This document shows, in pieces, positions 61,348-64,000 of a stretch of 64,000 nt of DNA. The notes under the pieces were generated by a model that worked only from the letters and a program-made list of their open reading frames with translations, searched no databases and was not told where the DNA came from. Each line of letters begins with the position of its first letter. The first letter of the stretch is position 1. A program made the translations under genes and the position numbers. The stretch covers positions 18,966 to 82,965 of the forward strand of contig CAYVQZ010000011.1 of the NCBI GenBank assembly GCA_964453435.1, in the 5' to 3' direction. Source of the DNA: CAYVQZ01 sp964453435. Its GTDB lineage: Bacteria > Abyssobacteria > SURF-5.

Positions 61348-62808
61348 ATGTCGAACTTCTTAAACGAGCTCCTACAGACCTTCAGAATAGCGGACTTCTT
61401 CGACATCTTTATCATTTCTCTCTTCCTCTATGTTATCCTCGTCTGGTTCAAAGCGACCGCATCGAGGTTCGTTTTGCTCGGAATCATCATCATCGGTGTC
61501 GTCTACATAGTCGCTCGATTCTTCCAGATGTATCTTTCGGCAGTCGTGCTCCAGGCGTTCTTTGCCATCCTCATCATCGCTCTCGTTGTGATATTTCAGG
61601 AAGAACTGAGGAGATTCTTCGAACGTCTGAGTCTCTGGGCCGCGATGCGCAGGCACGACGAGATCGTCTCGGGATATCCCCAAATCGAAATACTCACCCG
61701 TGCGTTCAACGAACTTGCCCGAAAGAAGACCGGCGTGCTCGTCGTTCTCCGCGGACGCGACCCGCTTGAAAGGCACTTGGAGGGCGGTCACCAACTGGAC
61801 GGCCGCTTGAGCCAAGCCCTGCTCGAGAGCATTTTCGACCCTCATTCCCCCGGCCACGATGGAGCGGCGGTTATTGAGCGAGGTCGAATTACGAAGTTCG
61901 GATGTCATTTGCCGCTTTCGGTCGACATGAAAAAGATTGGCGCCCTGGGAACCCGGCACAGCGCCGCCCTCGGACTCGCCGAACGGTCTGACGCGATGTG
62001 CATCGTGGTGTCAGAGGAGCGCGGGACCATCTCGGTCGCATACGAGGAGAAACTCAGGGAGGTCAAGGACGCCGCCAGGCTGCAGGCATCGCTGGAACGC
62101 TTTTATCACGGAACCTTTCCCCAGCGTGAGGAGAAAAGGACGTGGACTCGCTGGTTGCGCGAGAATTCCCGCGAGAAGGCAGTCGCATTTCTGTTCTCCT
62201 GTGGTCTGTGGTTCGTGTTCGTTTTCCAGACGGGCACGCTGCGCCGCGACCTTCTCGTGCCCATCGAGTACCGAAATCTGGCTTCCGACTGGGTGATCGA
62301 AGAACCAAAACCACGGGAAGCCACCGTGACGCTGTTGGGGAGAGGGCGCGCGTTCGACTTGCTTGACCCGCGCGCCGTCAAAATCACGCTCGACATGTCA
62401 AACATCAAGCCGGGACTGCAGGAGGTTCAGATTACAAACGATATGGTCTATCGCCCCTCGAGTCTCTCGGTCGTTGACATCGACCCCGAACGGATAAAGC
62501 TGACCGCGTTTCAATTTATTCCCATGAGCCTTCCCGTCGAGGTTCAAACACACGGCGCCGTCCCATTGGGAAAACTGGCGGGAATCGAGGTCTCGCCGCA
62601 GTCCGTGCCGGTGATGGTATCGAATAAAGCCGCCGCCGGAACACTGCGAGCGCTCACCGAGCCGATCAATCTCGATAAGGTCACCCAGACCACCACCTTG
62701 AATCCCGGATTGGTCCTTCCCGCAGGGACGAAATTCGCAGACCAGAAGCCTCCGAAGGTGGATGTGAAAATCAACGTTGTCAAGCCGGAAGAAAATTCCG
62801 CGAACTGA
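61348..62808 (+). CDS. Diadenylate cyclase (CdaA) fused to YbbR (CdaR-like) domains
   Basis: A 486-residue fusion. The first ~255 residues are a CdaA-type diadenylate cyclase: three membrane helices (DIFIISLFLYVILVWF; FVLLGIIIIGVVYIVARFF; VVLQAFFAILIIALVVIF), then the DAC catalytic motifs DGA (HSPGHDGAAVIERG) and RHR-type (GTRHSAALGL). A second hydrophobic segment (AVAFLFSCGLWFVFVF) is followed by YbbR-domain repeats (PIEYRNLASDWVIEEP, VTLLGRGRAFDLLDP, VDIDPERIKLTAFQF and a second copy). In Firmicutes these are separate neighbouring genes, cdaA and cdaR, where the YbbR protein regulates cyclic-di-AMP synthesis. Here one chain does both. ATG 61348 fits family N-termini. Confidence 0.9.
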   Translation: MSNFLNELLQTFRIADFFDIFIISLFLYVILVWFKATASRFVLLGIIIIGVVYIVARFFQMYLSAVVLQAFFAILIIALVVIFQEELRRFFERLSLWAAMRRHDEIVSGYPQIEILTRAFNELARKKTGVLVVLRGRDPLERHLEGGHQLDGRLSQALLESIFDPHSPGHDGAAVIERGRITKFGCHLPLSVDMKKIGALGTRHSAALGLAERSDAMCIVVSEERGTISVAYEEKLREVKDAARLQASLERFYHGTFPQREEKRTWTRWLRENSREKAVAFLFSCGLWFVFVFQTGTLRRDLLVPIEYRNLASDWVIEEPKPREATVTLLGRGRAFDLLDPRAVKITLDMSNIKPGLQEVQITNDMVYRPSSLSVVDIDPERIKLTAFQFIPMSLPVEVQTHGAVPLGKLAGIEVSPQSVPVMVSNKAAAGTLRALTEPINLDKVTQTTTLNPGLVLPAGTKFADQKPPKVDVKINVVKPEENSAN

Positions 62809-62937
62809 CGGTTTGACCCCTCTGTTCCGATAGCTGTCCGGCAATAAAGCGGCGAGCGGACGCCGGCTTTCCATCCACAAACTTTCCCGGTCGGCTGTTT
62901 GTTGGGGTTGAATTCTGTGGTTTTTGCCATGCTCTTC

Positions 62938-63580
62938 TCAAATGAAGAACCCGAGGGAATGATCGACAAAAAGCTCGTAAATAACGGCTTGCGTGACCCC
63001 GAGGACCAGAAATGATGCGACGGTAAAGTATTTTCCTTCCCGATACAGGGCCGAAGCCTCCGTCGCCGCAACCATGAGGATAGGCGGCACGAAAAAGAGC
63101 CATATCCTTTCCGTCTCCATATAGAACAGGCCGGAAAAACCCGAAAGCAAAATCGAGATAATAAGGGCAATAGAGAAACAGTATAGTTTCTTCGGAAGCC
63201 TGTTCCTGCGAAGTCCAAGAATAAAAAAAGTGAGGGCCGGGGTTCCGAGTACCATAAGAAACGCAATGATATTTCCGGTGCTCCTCAACAAATATCTGAA
63301 AACGTCGTCGAACGCCGTCTCGCTCATGACTTCCTTGTTGTGCGCCACGGCGTTCCGAAAACATTTCATGATGTCGAAGTCCACCGCGAAAGAAAGGATA
63401 GCGAAGAAAACAACAAAGACTGTCGCCGAGATGAGTATGTGCCGGACAAGAAACCGCGCCTGAACTTCTTGTTTTAGCAGCAGGAGAAAAGCGAAAACAG
63501 CCAGGAAAAACACAACGCGCTGAGAGCGGCTGCGACAACCAGAAGGCCAAAAGCGAACTCTCACACGCCGATGCGCCCAA
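62938..63580 (-). pseudogene. Truncated multi-spanning membrane protein (GT39-like C-terminal remnant)
   Basis: About 205 residues of hydrophobic helices read out on the minus strand, for example VVFFLAVFAFLLLLKQ, HILISATVFVVFFAILSFAV, NIIAFLMVLGTPALTFFILG, FSIALIISILLSGFSGLFYM and ETERIWLFFVPPILMVAA. The last motif and spacing resemble the C-terminus of integral membrane glycosyltransferases or related proteins. Upstream the frame runs directly into a repeat copy (63598-63775), and another frame encodes a further hydrophobic stretch (FAFGLLVVAAALSALCF), so the N-terminal half is missing and probably frameshifted. I treat it as a gene remnant; the exact family is uncertain. Confidence 0.65.
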
Positions 63581-63597
63581 CAACATCCTCCCCCTTT

Positions 63598-63775
63598 CAT
63601 AAACGGGGACAAAGAGACTGTCCCACGATTGCCAGGCGCAGGGGACTCCACCCAATTACGGAACCTTCCGTCTTTTGCGCTGAGCGAAGCGAAGTCCCGC
63701 GTAATCCGCGGGATAGAATCGGGACTGTCCCCGAAGCGAACAACCTTCACCATGAATCGTGGGACACACTCAAAA
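63598..63775 (-). repeat. Dispersed modular palindromic repeat, copy F
   Basis: The core reads on the minus strand: GGGGACAGTCCCGATTCT then ATCCCGCG (63733-63708), with a CCCAATTACGGAA module near 63651 and ATCGTGGGACACACTC at 63757-63772, all shared with copy B. It directly abuts the truncated membrane-protein remnant. Confidence 0.8.
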
Positions 63776-63837
63776 GGGGGATTTTCTTGAACAGGACAAT
63801 GGGTCTCACGCGAAGCCGCCAAGGAAAAATTGCACTG

Positions 63838-64000
63838 AGAAAAAATCCGCGTTCATCCGCGTTCATCTGCGGTTCCCGCATTTACAGAAAGTTCTTGACA
63901 CAGCTCGGAGCACCACGGAGAACTGCAAGGACAAAAGAGAAAGCCATAGTTTTCTCTTTTCATGTATCTATCTCTTGTTTTTCCTCCGTGACCCTCCGTG
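63838..64000. repeat. Short intergenic direct/inverted repeats at window end
   Basis: CCGCGTTCAT occurs twice in tandem (63848-63869) followed by CTGCGGTTC. Further right CACGGAG (63912-63918) is inverted relative to CTCCGTG, which occurs twice near 63984 and 63994. No gene is present up to the window edge. Confidence 0.6.

Noticed and set aside
1..64000. CRISPR arrays, rRNA, tRNA, intact transposases or prophage genes
   Set aside because: I looked for regularly spaced direct repeats, conserved RNA motifs and transposase/integrase proteins and found none.

Overview
The window is a compact, coding-dense 64 kb piece of chromosome from a Gram-negative bacterium. A lipid A-type acyltransferase, an ADP-heptose pathway with a heptosyltransferase, outer-membrane barrel and lipoprotein genes all point to an LPS-bearing double membrane. 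No single gene fixes the phylum. The mixture of deltaproteobacterial-looking gene order with RtcB/archease, CdaA, deoxyhypusine-synthase-fold proteins, a DUF4091 (GH123-like) enzyme and abundant intergenic palindromic repeats would suit a deep-branching environmental lineage (a deltaproteobacterium-like group or a candidate phylum); this is inference. There are no rRNA or tRNA genes, no CRISPR array, no intact insertion sequence and no phage genes.

Layout. 1-12.8 kb is core housekeeping on the + strand: the 3' part of pnp, an M16 peptidase, dut, ftsK, rimO, pgsA-pgpA-pncC in overlapping order, and dnaE. 13.0-14.7 kb is an outer-membrane barrel protein made of two tandem copies. 14.9-21.5 kb is an LPS inner-core operon with its own consensus promoter: acyltransferase, a protein that may have the deoxyhypusine-synthase fold, hldE, gmhB, a radical SAM enzyme, waaF-like. 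21.8-30.2 kb is mixed: tyrosine phenol-lyase, a small membrane protein, a true deoxyhypusine-synthase homologue, a decayed GH15 gene, a lipoprotein, a class A PBP and a TPR lipoprotein. 30.4-39.0 kb holds an enolase-superfamily enzyme, an aldo/keto reductase with an FN3-like tail, an FHA-GAF histidine kinase and a minus-strand group ending in glgA. 39.5-43.0 kb is a solute-sensing histidine kinase with its NtrC-type regulator. 43.1-49.6 kb is rpmE-prfA-prmC-radC-psd-pssA plus an unknown gene and a TPR lipoprotein.

49.8-55.2 kb is the most unusual part: a minus-strand, overlapping three-gene operon encoding an exported solute-binding-protein/GH123-like fusion, a VanZ-like membrane protein and a membrane-anchored sulfatase-fold hydrolase with an extra C-terminal domain. 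It looks like an undescribed glycan-handling module. 55.4-57.9 kb is an RtcB-archease-Mth938 operon with a good promoter. 58.2-61.1 kb has a tandem OB-like secreted protein and an OYE/CMD/DUF5132 set. 61.3-62.8 kb is a c-di-AMP cyclase fused to YbbR domains. The right end is a truncated membrane-protein remnant and repeats.

Two genes (waaF-like and psd) have no ATG, GTG or TTG in front of their conserved N-termini and seem to begin at ATT and ATC directly at the upstream stop codon. At least six copies of a modular repeat built on a GGGACAGTCCC-type core occupy most of the larger intergenic gaps and one end of a broken gene.
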